Positions 47,054 to 55,344 of a stretch of DNA of 64,000 nt are shown here, piece by piece. The first letter of the stretch is position 1. Every line of letters begins with the position of its first letter. The notes under the pieces were generated by a model. That model searched no databases and was not told where the DNA came from. It was given only the letters and a program-made list of their open reading frames with translations. Where the stretch lies: positions 5,332,001 through 5,396,000 of the forward strand of contig NZ_BAAAYL010000001.1 in NCBI RefSeq assembly GCF_039536205.1, given 5' to 3'. The stretch comes from Streptomyces sannanensis. Lineage in GTDB: Bacteria; Actinomycetota; Actinomycetes; Streptomycetales; Streptomycetaceae. The position numbers and the translations under genes were made by a program.

Positions 47054-48762
47054 CGCATCGCCTTCCGTGTGTGGTGCGGGGCCAGGAGCCCGGCGTGTTC
47101 GAGGTACTCGCGGGCCCCGGCGATGGCCTCTGGAGTGGTGGCGTACTCCCGCCCCTCGTGGCGCAGCAGGTCGAGCGCGCCGACGGATTCCAGGGCTTGG
47201 CGCTGTCCGGGGCGGATGCCGGAGGTCATCACTGCGATGCCGCGGCGGTGGAGCTTCTCGACCGCGTCCTTGAGGACGAGGGCGCCGGTGGCGTCCATGG
47301 TGGTGACCCGGGACATACGCAGGATCACCACGCGGACGTCGGCGACCTCGGACAGCTCCAGCAGGAAGCGGTGGGCGCCGGCGAAGAACAGCGGCCCGTC
47401 GATGCGGTAGGCGACGATGTGCTCCGCGAGCAGCGCGTGTTCCTCGTCGCTGTGCTCGCCGGGCAGGTCGGGGCGGAAGTCGACCTGGTCCATACGGGCC
47501 TGGCGGGCCACCGCCCGCAGGGCGAGGGCCCCGGCCACGATCAGGCCGATGATGACCGCGTAGACCAGGTCCAGGGCGAGGGTGGCCACCGCCGTGAGGA
47601 CCAGGACCACGGCGTCCGCGCGGGTCGCCTTCGCCATCGCCCGCAGCGAGCCGACCTCTACCATGCGGATCGCGGTCGCGATCAGCACCCCGGCCAGGGC
47701 CGCGAGCGGGATCTTGGAGACCAGCGGGGCAGCGGCGTACACGATCACCGCCAGCACGGCGGCATGGGTCAGGGCGGCCAGCCGTGAGGAGGCGCCGGTG
47801 CGGACGTTGACAGCGGTACGGGCGATCGCGCCGGTCGCGGGAACGCCGCCGAACAGCGGGGCGGCGATGTTCGCCAGGCCCTGCCCGAACAGTTCCCTGT
47901 CCGGATCGTGCTTCTGCCCGACCGTCATGCCGTCGGCGACCTGCGCGGACAGCAGCGACTCCAGCGCGGCCAGAGCGGCGACCGCGACGGCCGGGGCGAG
48001 CAGGGAGCCGAGCGCGGACGGTTCGACGAAATCGAGGGAGGGAGCGGGCAGTCCCGACGGCAGGTCCCCGATCGGGGCGGCCGCGTCCAGATGGAAGACC
48101 TGCGCGACGATCGTGGCGGCGACGACCGCGACGATCGAGAACGGGACGGTGGGCCGTCGGCGGGCCCCCACCAGCATCACGAGCGCCACCGCGGCCGCGA
48201 GCGCCACGGCGGTCCAGTTCGGCGACTTCACGAACTCCCCGATGGCGTGCCAGGTCACCACCAGGACCTTGTCGCCCTCCGGCTTGGCCACGCCGAGCGC
48301 GCCAGGGACCTGCTGCAGGCCGATCACGCAGGCGATGCCGAGAGTGAAGCCCTCCACCACGGAGGCCGGGATATAGGCCATGTAGCGGCCGGCCCGCGCC
48401 ACGGCCAGGCCGAGCAGCATCAGCCCGGCGATCAGGCCGACCATCAGCACGCCGCCGGTGCCGTACTGGGCGACGATCGGCACCAGGACGACGGTCATCG
48501 CGCCGGTCGGTCCGGAGACCTGGAGGTTCGACCCGCCGAAGACGGCGGCCACCGTGCCCGCGACCACGGCGGTGGCAAGCCCCGCCTCGGCGCCCAGGCC
48601 GGATGAGACACCGAAGCCGAGTGCCAGCGGCAGGGCGACGATGGCGACGGTCAGCCCGGCCAGCAGGTCACGGCGCGGGTCGCGGCCCATCGCGGCCAGG
48701 TCGGCGCGGGACGGAAGCAAGGAACGCACCCGGGCGATGCCCCGGGCCACAGGAGTGCTCAT
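47050..48762 (-). CDS. SulP-family anion transporter with C-terminal STAS domain
   Basis: 570 residues. About 12 membrane segments begin with GLTVAIVALPLALGFGVSSG, the SulP signature region, and a GGVPATGAIARTAVNVRTGA stretch is the conserved TM10 loop. The cytoplasmic C terminus (~430-540) is a STAS domain with RVVILRMSRVTTMDATGA. The family moves sulphate, bicarbonate or other anions. No carbonic anhydrase or sulphate genes are adjacent, so the ion is unknown. It overlaps ArsR upstream by 4 bp. Confidence 0.9.
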   Translation of the reverse strand: MSTPVARGIARVRSLLPSRADLAAMGRDPRRDLLAGLTVAIVALPLALGFGVSSGLGAEAGLATAVVAGTVAAVFGGSNLQVSGPTGAMTVVLVPIVAQYGTGGVLMVGLIAGLMLLGLAVARAGRYMAYIPASVVEGFTLGIACVIGLQQVPGALGVAKPEGDKVLVVTWHAIGEFVKSPNWTAVALAAAVALVMLVGARRRPTVPFSIVAVVAATIVAQVFHLDAAAPIGDLPSGLPAPSLDFVEPSALGSLLAPAVAVAALAALESLLSAQVADGMTVGQKHDPDRELFGQGLANIAAPLFGGVPATGAIARTAVNVRTGASSRLAALTHAAVLAVIVYAAAPLVSKIPLAALAGVLIATAIRMVEVGSLRAMAKATRADAVVLVLTAVATLALDLVYAVIIGLIVAGALALRAVARQARMDQVDFRPDLPGEHSDEEHALLAEHIVAYRIDGPLFFAGAHRFLLELSEVADVRVVILRMSRVTTMDATGALVLKDAVEKLHRRGIAVMTSGIRPGQRQALESVGALDLLRHEGREYATTPEAIAGAREYLEHAGLLAPHHTRKAMR

Positions 48763-49100
48763 GGGGCCGGAACCTCGGCTTCCCGCAGCTCGGCCAGCAG
48801 CTCGTTCTGCCCGGAGAGCATCTCGGTCAGGATCCGGCGGGCGGCCCGCAGCAGCTCCGCCACGTCGCCGCCGGCCAGCTCGTAGACGACGGTGGAGCCC
48901 TCTCTGGTGGAGGTCACGATCCCCGAGCGGCGCAGGACCGCGAGCTGCTGGGAGAGCGCGGCGGGCTCGATCTCGATCTCGGCGAGCAGGTCACGCACGG
49001 GCATCGGCCCGTCCTGCAGCAGGTCCAGCACCCGGATGCGCACCGGATGCCCCAGCATCCGGAAGAACTCCGCCTTCGCCTGGTACAGCGGAACCGGCAT
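48759..49100 (-). CDS. ArsR-family regulator, paralogue 2
   Basis: 113 residues, nearly the same core as paralogue 1 (LYQAKAEFFRMLGHPVRIRV, LSQQLAVLRRSGIVTSTREG). First gene of the leftward SulP operon and its probable repressor. A dyad at 49315-49334 lies upstream, related in form to the one before paralogue 1. No classical metal-binding cysteines. Confidence 0.88.
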   Translation of the reverse strand: MPVPLYQAKAEFFRMLGHPVRIRVLDLLQDGPMPVRDLLAEIEIEPAALSQQLAVLRRSGIVTSTREGSTVVYELAGGDVAELLRAARRILTEMLSGQNELLAELREAEVPAP

Positions 49101-49314
49101 CGGCCTGTCTCCTCCTCATCATCGACATCGCCCGCGCATGCGGACCGCCGGGCGGCTGGTCACCGCCGGGGCACGGCACGCGCCCACGGTCGTCCGCGAT
49201 CCTCGGCCGCGGGCGTCCTTGTACAAGGCGCGTCGCTCTCGCCGTGCCGGCGCCTGCATGCCCGGGGGTCGCGCCCCCGCACAGAAGGCGCGACCAGGGA
49301 TCCATGATGTAGGC

Positions 49315-49334
49315 AATTGCAGAACTTTGCAATT
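49315..49334. promoter_or_regulatory. Candidate ArsR operator before the SulP operon
   Basis: AATTGCA GAACTT TGCAATT, 7-bp arms, in AT-rich DNA 215 bp before the ArsR start. The 232 bp to its right, up to the toxin gene, hold no other clear signal; the 215 bp to its left are presumably the operon leader. Confidence 0.45.
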
Positions 49335-49566
49335 TCGCAACCCCGTAGGTTGCAGTCCCGATGCTCCGTGCGACGTAAGCGGTTCTCCGAGTGCGGCCGT
49401 CACTCAGGTCGTCGACGTGCCAGTCCGCCCCGTCGTTCCGGTGGGCGGGCTGCGGGGGAGCAGCGGCTGTCGATCAGTGCAGCGCTTCGCCGTTACCAGA
49501 GCCCGATCGGGTGATGCGAACGCTGAAATCCGGCGCACTCGGCAGAGCGCCGCTTGGCTGAAACGT

Positions 49567-49938
49567 ATGCAGGGACGCCCTGAACTGTTCGCGATCGAAG
49601 TGGAGCCGGAGGTACGTGCGTGGCTGGAAACTCTTACGCCTGACGACTACCGAGCCGTCGAGAGGTTCGCCGACCGGCTTGCGTCGGACGGCCCCCTCTT
49701 GCCTTTCCCGCTGGCCAGTCATCTCGGTGACGGCCTGAGAGAGCTTCGCATCGGTTCTGTACGCGTCACATACTGGCTGGCTCCCGGACGCAGAGCCGTT
49801 TTGCTCACAGTGTTCCGAAAGACCAAGATGCGGGAGGCGGAGCAGGTTCAGAAGGCGCAACGCGCGCGGAAGCTTTGCGAGGCCGAGCATCCGCCTGCGG
49901 GCGAGCACGACGTCTACAGTAGGCCTGAGGAGGCCTGA
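49567..49938 (+). CDS. RelE/HigB-like toxin of a type II toxin-antitoxin pair
   Basis: 123 residues with the RelE/ParE-fold ending of HigB/Gp49-like toxins: LRELRIGSVRVTYWLAPGRR, VFRKTKMREAEQVQKAQRAR. Members cleave ribosome-bound mRNA. The stop overlaps the start of a downstream XRE gene (TGATG), the toxin-first order of HigBA systems. The start is ATG 49567; the frame is open upstream but loses protein character. Confidence 0.8.
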   Translation: MQGRPELFAIEVEPEVRAWLETLTPDDYRAVERFADRLASDGPLLPFPLASHLGDGLRELRIGSVRVTYWLAPGRRAVLLTVFRKTKMREAEQVQKAQRARKLCEAEHPPAGEHDVYSRPEEA

Positions 49939-50246
49939 TGAGCAGGGGTTACCACACGAGCTGGAGGGTCCCGCCCGAGCATCGGGAGGACGCCGCATAC
50001 CGCGCTGCCGGGCGCCGTATGGACTTCGCACAGGCCGTCTACGAGCGCCGCTCCGCACTTGGCTGGAGCGCGGCAGAACTTGCAGACCGGGCCGGCATGA
50101 CGGAGGAGGGCATCGAGCGCATCGAGGAGAGCGGTGTCGACCCGACCCTCGAACTGATCGAGCAACTGGCTGCCGCACTCGAATCCGGGGCAAGCATCGA
50201 CCCACGTGCGACACCGGAGTTTCGCTTCGTGAGCCGTGCCGCCTGA
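49938..50246 (+). CDS. XRE-type antitoxin
   Basis: 102 residues with a helix-turn-helix at about 30-90 (RRSALGWSAAELADRAGMTE, IERIEESGVDPTLELIEQL). It follows the HigB-like toxin with overlapping stop and start. It should bind the toxin and the pair's promoter. Confidence 0.82.
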   Translation: MSRGYHTSWRVPPEHREDAAYRAAGRRMDFAQAVYERRSALGWSAAELADRAGMTEEGIERIEESGVDPTLELIEQLAAALESGASIDPRATPEFRFVSRAA

Positions 50247-50343
50247 ATCAGCAGGGCCGCACCGAGGAGTATGTGAAGGCTCATGCGCCTAGAAGATCAC
50301 TGAAAATCTTGTGTTGAGGGCGGCTTCCGCGACGGTTGGGCCG

Positions 50344-50978
50344 TCAGTGAGTCGGGGCAAGGGTCCAGGTGCCGTCGGCGGGTTCAAGGCCGAGGTTGAT
50401 GAGCCGTCGGAGGTTGAGGGCGGCAGCGCGGTTGCGGATCCAGGTGTCGTTCTTGATGGTGCCGAGGTAGCGCAAGCGGCGGTTGCCTTTGGCGGTCAGC
50501 CAGGCGATACCGCGTTCGACGGGTGGCCGCCAGCGGCGGTAGGTGTCCTTCCAAGCGGGGTCGGCAGCCTGGGCGCGGGCGTCGGCCAGGCGCCGGTGCT
50601 GGGGGTGAACCCGCAGGACACGGCCGGTCTTGGAGGTGGTGCAGCGTTCACGCAGCGGGCAGCCGGTGCACAGCTTCTTGTACTGGGCCTGGCGGAACCC
50701 TCCCTTCAGAGGCTTGCCGAGGGGGAGGGTGTGCCCTGCCGGGCAGGTGACCTGGCTGTTTTCGGTGTCGATGTGGAAGTCGTCGCTGGTGAAGCCGCCG
50801 GGGACCGCCACCCGAAGCGGTGGCGGTTTGAGGACGGCGTCGTGGCCGGCCTGTTCGAGGTGTTCGCGCAGGTCGGCGGTGCCGTAGGCGGAGTCGCCGA
50901 GCACCTCGACCGGCTCGGCCTCGTCTGCCACATTTCCGTAACGCCGTTCCGTGACGCCCGCCGCTGACGGCAGGCCCG
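50344..50978 (-). pseudogene. C-terminal fragment of an IS1182-family transposase
   Basis: The minus strand reads EVLGDSAYGTADLREHLEQA (second catalytic Asp), the Cys-rich TCPAGHTLPLGKP and LCTGCPLRERC insert and the WRPPVERGIAWLTAKGNRRL Glu region typical of IS1182. The N-terminal half with the first Asp is missing; the sequence is cut at ~50978, 4 bp from the next gene's stop. The N-terminal type of fragment at 17755 is from the same family but not contiguous. Confidence 0.82.
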
Positions 50979-50981
50979 GGG

Positions 50982-52385
50982 TCAGCTCGTCTTGATGGGC
51001 ACCCTGCCGGCGTCGTACACCTGTCCGGTGAGGGCGTTGACTCGGTAGGTTTCGACGGGAGCCGGTGCCTGCGCATCGTCGGTCTGTCCGGCGTGGGACG
51101 ATGTCACGTTCACGAGCCAGTAGGGCTTCCACTTGCCGTCCAGGTCGTCCGCCTTCACGGTGACGGCCTTGGTCTGAAACTCGGCGTCGGTGCTTCCGTT
51201 GGCCCGCAACTGCGCCGCCACGGCCTTGTTTACCGCCTCCTCGGCCTGCCGTGCGTCGAGCTTGACCTCGGGGAGGTCTGCGCGCGTCGGGCCGAGGGTC
51301 ACGTCGATATGAGATACGCGCCCGGCCCTGTCGATCTGGACGTCCAGCATCCTGGGCATCAGAACGTCGTTGTGAGTCCATCGCCAGTTCGTCATCCAGC
51401 CCAGGCTGGCCTTCTCGCCGACGGGATCGGTCTCCTGCACAGTCGCGCTCCTCGCCCATGGGTATTGCCGGCGCGCGTACGCCTGCGCAATCTCATGTGC
51501 CTCGCGGGCGGTGGTGGGCGCTTTCGCCCCCTTCACCGGGTATCCCATGCCGGTGGGCCGGTCGCTTTCCTCGAGGAGCACGTTCAGGTGCTTCTTGTCC
51601 GGCCAGGAGAGGCTGCCGTTCCCGAACAGCTCGGACTGGCCCTTCTCACGGATGTGCAAGTGGAAGATGACGTCCTTGCACGATGCGTCCGGGCAGGGCT
51701 GCTCATACAGCTGGCCGATCGTGTACCGGTCACCGAACGCTTCCCTCACCGCCGCCTCGACAGCGCGCTTCTGATCCGTATCCGCCGCGGAGAGGCCGCT
51801 GCCGTCAACGTTGGTGAAGGCGAGCATCGGGCGGGCGACGCCCAAGCCCAACAGGAACAGTGCGAGGGAGGCGATCAGTGCGCCCTTCACGCCGCCCTGC
51901 CACAGGAGCGACTTGCGCACGGTGAGTACGGTTGCGGCGATGGCGAGTCCCGCCAGTCCGCCGATGATGTTCATCTCGGCGTCCGAGCTGTCGCACACGC
52001 GCCCCAGGCCGTCGACGGTGGCCTGCGTGAATTCGATGGCCAAGGGCAGGGCGATGACGCCGACCAGGGCGGGAAGGGGCCGGCGGACTGCCAGGAGGGC
52101 AAGGGTGCCGACAGGCACCATCATCGCCAGGTTCCACAGCCCCTGCGTGGTGTGGAATGGCTCGGCGAACTGATGGTTGAGGACGCATACGTCGCTGGCC
52201 GGGCCGGCACCCATGAAGGTGACGCCGAGGACACCGGTGACGGTGAAGGCGAGTCCAGACCACCACAGGCCGTGAGTGTTGCCCAGCCGGCGAGCGAGCG
52301 CCCATGCCGCACCACCGAGAGTCAGGGCCGTCAATGTGCACGCGACCAAATAGCCGACGTGATGCTGGAAGATCGCGGAGAACAC
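50982..52385 (-). CDS. VanZ-like membrane protein with PepSY-like C-terminal region
   Basis: 467 residues. Four to five N-terminal membrane segments include the VanZ-like ALPLAIEFTQATVDGLGR...DAEMNIIGGLAG block, followed by another membrane helix at ~170. A ~270-residue extracytoplasmic part ends with a PepSY-like YRVNALTGQVYDAGRV motif. VanZ-family proteins are linked to glycopeptide or membrane phenotypes. The function here is unknown. Confidence 0.75.
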   Translation of the reverse strand: MFSAIFQHHVGYLVACTLTALTLGGAAWALARRLGNTHGLWWSGLAFTVTGVLGVTFMGAGPASDVCVLNHQFAEPFHTTQGLWNLAMMVPVGTLALLAVRRPLPALVGVIALPLAIEFTQATVDGLGRVCDSSDAEMNIIGGLAGLAIAATVLTVRKSLLWQGGVKGALIASLALFLLGLGVARPMLAFTNVDGSGLSAADTDQKRAVEAAVREAFGDRYTIGQLYEQPCPDASCKDVIFHLHIREKGQSELFGNGSLSWPDKKHLNVLLEESDRPTGMGYPVKGAKAPTTAREAHEIAQAYARRQYPWARSATVQETDPVGEKASLGWMTNWRWTHNDVLMPRMLDVQIDRAGRVSHIDVTLGPTRADLPEVKLDARQAEEAVNKAVAAQLRANGSTDAEFQTKAVTVKADDLDGKWKPYWLVNVTSSHAGQTDDAQAPAPVETYRVNALTGQVYDAGRVPIKTS

Positions 52386-52467
52386 GGCGCGGTCCTTGCG
52401 TAGTCAGAGTGAGGTAGGCAGGGCCGCAGGCCCCGCCTGATCAGACGGAGCCTGCAGGGTGTTGGTT

Positions 52468-52878
52468 TCAGCAGTGTGTGCTCGGCGTCTGGAACGTGCC
52501 GCCGCTGTAGGTGAGGACACCGGCCATGCTCTTGCAGTAAGCGCTGCTACCCAGGCCCCACGACTTCTGCACGGTCTGGCCCGAGCTGATCGAGAAGGAG
52601 GAGGAGTACGTCGTAGATCCGCTGTACGTATAGCCGAGGCGGACGCTGATGGTAGAGCCGCCCGTCTTGGAGTACGTGGCGTACACGGTGGTGCCCGAAG
52701 TCTGCTTGTTGTACAGGATGCCGTTGGACAGCGTGGTGCACCGCTCCATGGGCTCGTTAGTGGCGGTGTAGCCGGAGCTGCTGCAGTAGGCGGCGGCCGA
52801 CGCGGTCGGCGCGCTGAACATGACCGAGCCAGCCGCAATAGCAAGTGCGGTCAGCGTGACGTTGGCTCTGGAAGACAT
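52468..52878 (-). CDS. Small secreted protein
   Basis: 136 residues from ATG 52878. A signal peptide with TLTALAIAAGSVMFSAPTAS and an ASA-A cleavage near residue 28 precedes a mature Ser/Thr/Tyr-rich beta-type domain with four cysteines (Cys32, Cys47, and two near the C terminus), suggesting disulphides. I recognise no family. The same frame stays open upstream into an alpha/beta hydrolase fragment, so the ATG choice rests on the signal peptide. Confidence 0.72.
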   Translation of the reverse strand: MSSRANVTLTALAIAAGSVMFSAPTASAAAYCSSSGYTATNEPMERCTTLSNGILYNKQTSGTTVYATYSKTGGSTISVRLGYTYSGSTTYSSSFSISSGQTVQKSWGLGSSAYCKSMAGVLTYSGGTFQTPSTHC

Positions 52879-53028
52879 CGATGTGTGGGGGCGTACGGTG
52901 TCGGCGTCGCCGAACACCAGCAGGGTGGGCGCCTCGATCGTGGCGGCCTCCGCCGACCAGTCGTAGTCGTGCCCCAGCAGATCGGCCATCTTGGCGACCA
53001 GATGGCGCCGCGGGACCGCGAAACTCAT
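52879..53028 (-). pseudogene. Alpha/beta hydrolase fragment upstream of the secreted protein
   Basis: The minus frame reads KMADLLGHDYDWSAEAATIE followed by APTLLVFGDADTVRP, the C-terminal catalytic-Asp region of an alpha/beta hydrolase, and runs without a stop into the secreted-protein gene. The N-terminal hydrolase part and the His region are absent. Confidence 0.65.
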
Positions 53029-53035
53029 CGGTCGC

Positions 53036-53224
53036 TCAGAAGTCGCCCTCCTTAAGGGCGTCGACGAAGGACGCCCAGCCCGGGGCACGGAAGACGAGCG
53101 CGGGACCTTCGGGGTCCTTGCTGTCACGGACGGGCGCGACGCCGGGGAGGCCGTCGGCGACCTCGACGCAGTTGCCGCCCTCTCCGTTGCTGTAGGACGA
53201 CTTGCGCCACCTGATGGTGCTCAT
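53036..53224 (-). CDS. DUF397 protein
   Basis: 62 residues with WRKSSYSNGEGGNCVEVADG, VRDSKDPEGPALVF and W-ASFVDALKEGDF, the full family pattern. Its start overlaps the stop of the XRE/DUF5753 gene by 4 bp, forming the second such pair in the window. Confidence 0.9.
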   Translation of the reverse strand: MSTIRWRKSSYSNGEGGNCVEVADGLPGVAPVRDSKDPEGPALVFRAPGWASFVDALKEGDF

Positions 53225-54051
53225 GGTCTCGTGTAGTCCTTCGCCACCGATTCGAGCAGGTCGAGGGACGCCATCGGCGACAGTGCGGCGGCCCTGACGA
53301 GATCGTATGACTTCTGGAAGCGCTCTACCAGGCCAGGATCCTCAATGAGTTGGCCGGTGTGGGCACCCTCGGCGTAGACAACGATCGGCGCTTCGTCGAA
53401 GGTCATCAGTCGGAACGCCTCCTGGATGAGGGCATGGGCCGAGGCGGCGAAGGGCAGCACCTGCACCATGACTCGATGCTCGCGCCCCAGCACAGCCAGG
53501 TGCAGCAGTTGTCCGCCGATGACGTCCGGCCCACCAAGTGGTACCCGCAGCACCGCTTCATGCAGGACTGCCCACAACATGGGCGGTGTTGAGACATCGA
53601 GAATGCGTTGGCGCTCCATGCGCGTATGGACGTGCCCCTCCACCTCCTCCTGAGGTGCGAGCGGAAGCGTCGTCCGGGTGATGGCGCGCGCGTAGCCCTC
53701 CGTTTGTAACAGACCGGGCACCAGAACCGGCGCGTACTCGCTGATCGTCTTCGCCTGCTGCTCCAGCTCCGCCGCGTCCGCGAAGTAGTCCGCAACTTTC
53801 GATTTGCGGGCGAGGCGGCACAGCCGCTGGAGGTGCTCGCCGCTGCCCAGCACCTCGTCGAGCAGTCTGGACAGGTCCAGTTGGGGCCGTCTCGTCGCTG
53901 CCTCCAGCTGCCCGACATACGTCCCCGAGCAGAAGGCCCGCTCCCCGAGCTGCTCCTGGGAGAGCATCGCGGCCTCGCGCAGACGGCGCAGCTCGGAGCC
54001 GTAGAAGGCCCTGGGGTCGGTGTACGGGTCCGTGTTCCTGGGCTGGGTCAT
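53221..54051 (-). CDS. XRE-family regulator with DUF5753 domain
   Basis: 276 residues. The helix-turn-helix at about 18-70 contains LRRLREAAMLSQEQLGERAF and the DUF5753 region APVLVPGLLQTEGYARAITR. It is coupled to its DUF397 partner. Eighty bp separate it from two divergent small genes. The upstream region lacks the CCGTACG dyad seen at the other pair. Confidence 0.85.
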   Translation of the reverse strand: MTQPRNTDPYTDPRAFYGSELRRLREAAMLSQEQLGERAFCSGTYVGQLEAATRRPQLDLSRLLDEVLGSGEHLQRLCRLARKSKVADYFADAAELEQQAKTISEYAPVLVPGLLQTEGYARAITRTTLPLAPQEEVEGHVHTRMERQRILDVSTPPMLWAVLHEAVLRVPLGGPDVIGGQLLHLAVLGREHRVMVQVLPFAASAHALIQEAFRLMTFDEAPIVVYAEGAHTGQLIEDPGLVERFQKSYDLVRAAALSPMASLDLLESVAKDYTRP

Positions 54052-54131
54052 CGCCGACGCCCCTTCACGCAAGGTACTTGCCGGGTTTTGCCTCCTACTG
54101 AGCGTAGCCATATGCGACCACGCTGTGAGGT

Positions 54132-54320
54132 GTGAACAGCGAATCGAAGCCATTCGTACTCATCCAGGAGTTGAGCGAGGCCCTGGCCGCGCTCGGCATC
54201 ACGCTCCCGTCCCTCGGGGTTGACCACGCATCGAGCGCGCCGCTGGTCGAGCTGGGCCGGTGCAACCTCGACACGGCGCGGCGGCTCGCGACGGTGCTGA
54301 GGGAGGCGATGGCGCGATGA
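54132..54320 (+). CDS. Small hypothetical protein divergent from the XRE regulator
   Basis: 62 residues from GTG 54132: SKPFVLIQELSEALAALGIT, then LVELGRCNLDTARRLATVLR. It overlaps the next gene by 4 bp. Small genes in this position often accompany XRE/DUF397 pairs; the function is unknown. Confidence 0.6.
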   Translation: MNSESKPFVLIQELSEALAALGITLPSLGVDHASSAPLVELGRCNLDTARRLATVLREAMAR

Positions 54321-54565
54321 GCGACGGACTACCGGCCGGCACCATCGTTGTCGACGAGCGCACCGACCGCGTCGGTGAAGTCATGGGCGCCGAGGGGCCG
54401 TACGTCCAGTTGCGCCCGTTGCGCGGCGGCCGGGAATGGGACGCGGATTCGGCCCGCGTGAGGATCGCGACCCCCGCCGAGCGGCTGAGCATGGCACTGG
54501 CCGAGGCCAACGCCGCCAGCTCGGCCGCCTACGACTTGTCGCGCTGGAAGGCGTACCTGAGGTGA
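54317..54565 (+). CDS. Small hypothetical protein
   Basis: 82 residues from an ATG overlapping the previous stop. The N terminus (GTIVVDERTDRVGEVMGAEG, YVQLRPLRGGREW) looks like a small SH3-like beta barrel and the C terminus is helical. No assigned function. It forms a two-gene unit divergent from the XRE regulator. Confidence 0.6.
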   Translation: MSDGLPAGTIVVDERTDRVGEVMGAEGPYVQLRPLRGGREWDADSARVRIATPAERLSMALAEANAASSAAYDLSRWKAYLR

Positions 54566-54767
54566 CCCCGGGGAGCGGACACGGGGGCGTTCGTGGTCCA
54601 GCGATGACGACCGAGACGCTGAGAGGACGGCTGCCGCGGGCCGCCGCGGTCCGGTTCGGAAGTGGCCGCATACGACCCGGTCACGCCGTTCCGGTCGAGG
54701 CGAGGACCGGTGGCCCCGCCGACCGTGGCTCAGCGCTGCGGCCTTGGGCGCCAGGAAGCGCCGTGCG

Positions 54768-55208
54768 TCAGGCCGCGTCCACCTGGATGCCGTTGCGTCG
54801 GAGCAATGCCGCTGCCACGCCGTCCCCCGGACGCAGGCTGCCGGTGAACGTGCCGTCGTAGATCTGTCCGCGGCCGCACGACGGACTGCGGGCCATCAGA
54901 AGCGCGCTGCGGGCTCCAGCAGCCTGAGCGGCGGCCAGCGCCTGGCCGGCGCCGTCCACGAACTGCGCTGTGCAGTCCGTGCCCGTTGAGTCGAGCACCC
55001 TGGCGCGGCCCTGCAGGACGTCTTCCCCGTCTCCGCCAACGATCTCGGCCGCTTCACGCGGCGTGGGCAATCCGCCTGCCACCTCGGGACAGAACGCGAC
55101 CGCACGTCCCTCGGCAACCAATGCCCGCGCCTGCTCGGATTCCACGGAGCGTCCGTTGTACCGACACGGCACGCCTGTCAGACACGCACTGACCAACACC
55201 GCTTCCAT
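54768..55208 (-). CDS. DUF523 family protein
   Basis: 146 residues with the conserved cysteine motifs VSACLTGVPCRYNG at the N terminus, FCPEVAGGLPTPR in the middle and SPSCGRGQIYDG near the end. The domain is widespread and likely metal- or cluster-binding; no established reaction. Monocistronic, divergent from the serine hydrolase. Confidence 0.88.
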   Translation of the reverse strand: MEAVLVSACLTGVPCRYNGRSVESEQARALVAEGRAVAFCPEVAGGLPTPREAAEIVGGDGEDVLQGRARVLDSTGTDCTAQFVDGAGQALAAAQAAGARSALLMARSPSCGRGQIYDGTFTGSLRPGDGVAAALLRRNGIQVDAA

Positions 55209-55344
55209 GAGGCCAGCCTATCGAGGGCGTTGGCGCGTCCGTCCCGTGCCCTCAGGTGGTGCTCAGCGAAGTGGGAACCGGCGGGCCGCGTTCGGTCCTG
55301 GTGCGGCAGGATGTGTTCCGGTGGTTCGGAGATCGGGGGCGGGC

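Noticed and set aside
47050..48762. Sulphate or bicarbonate specificity for the SulP transporter
   Set aside because: No carbonic anhydrase, cys genes or diagnostic residues nearby; the substrate is left open.
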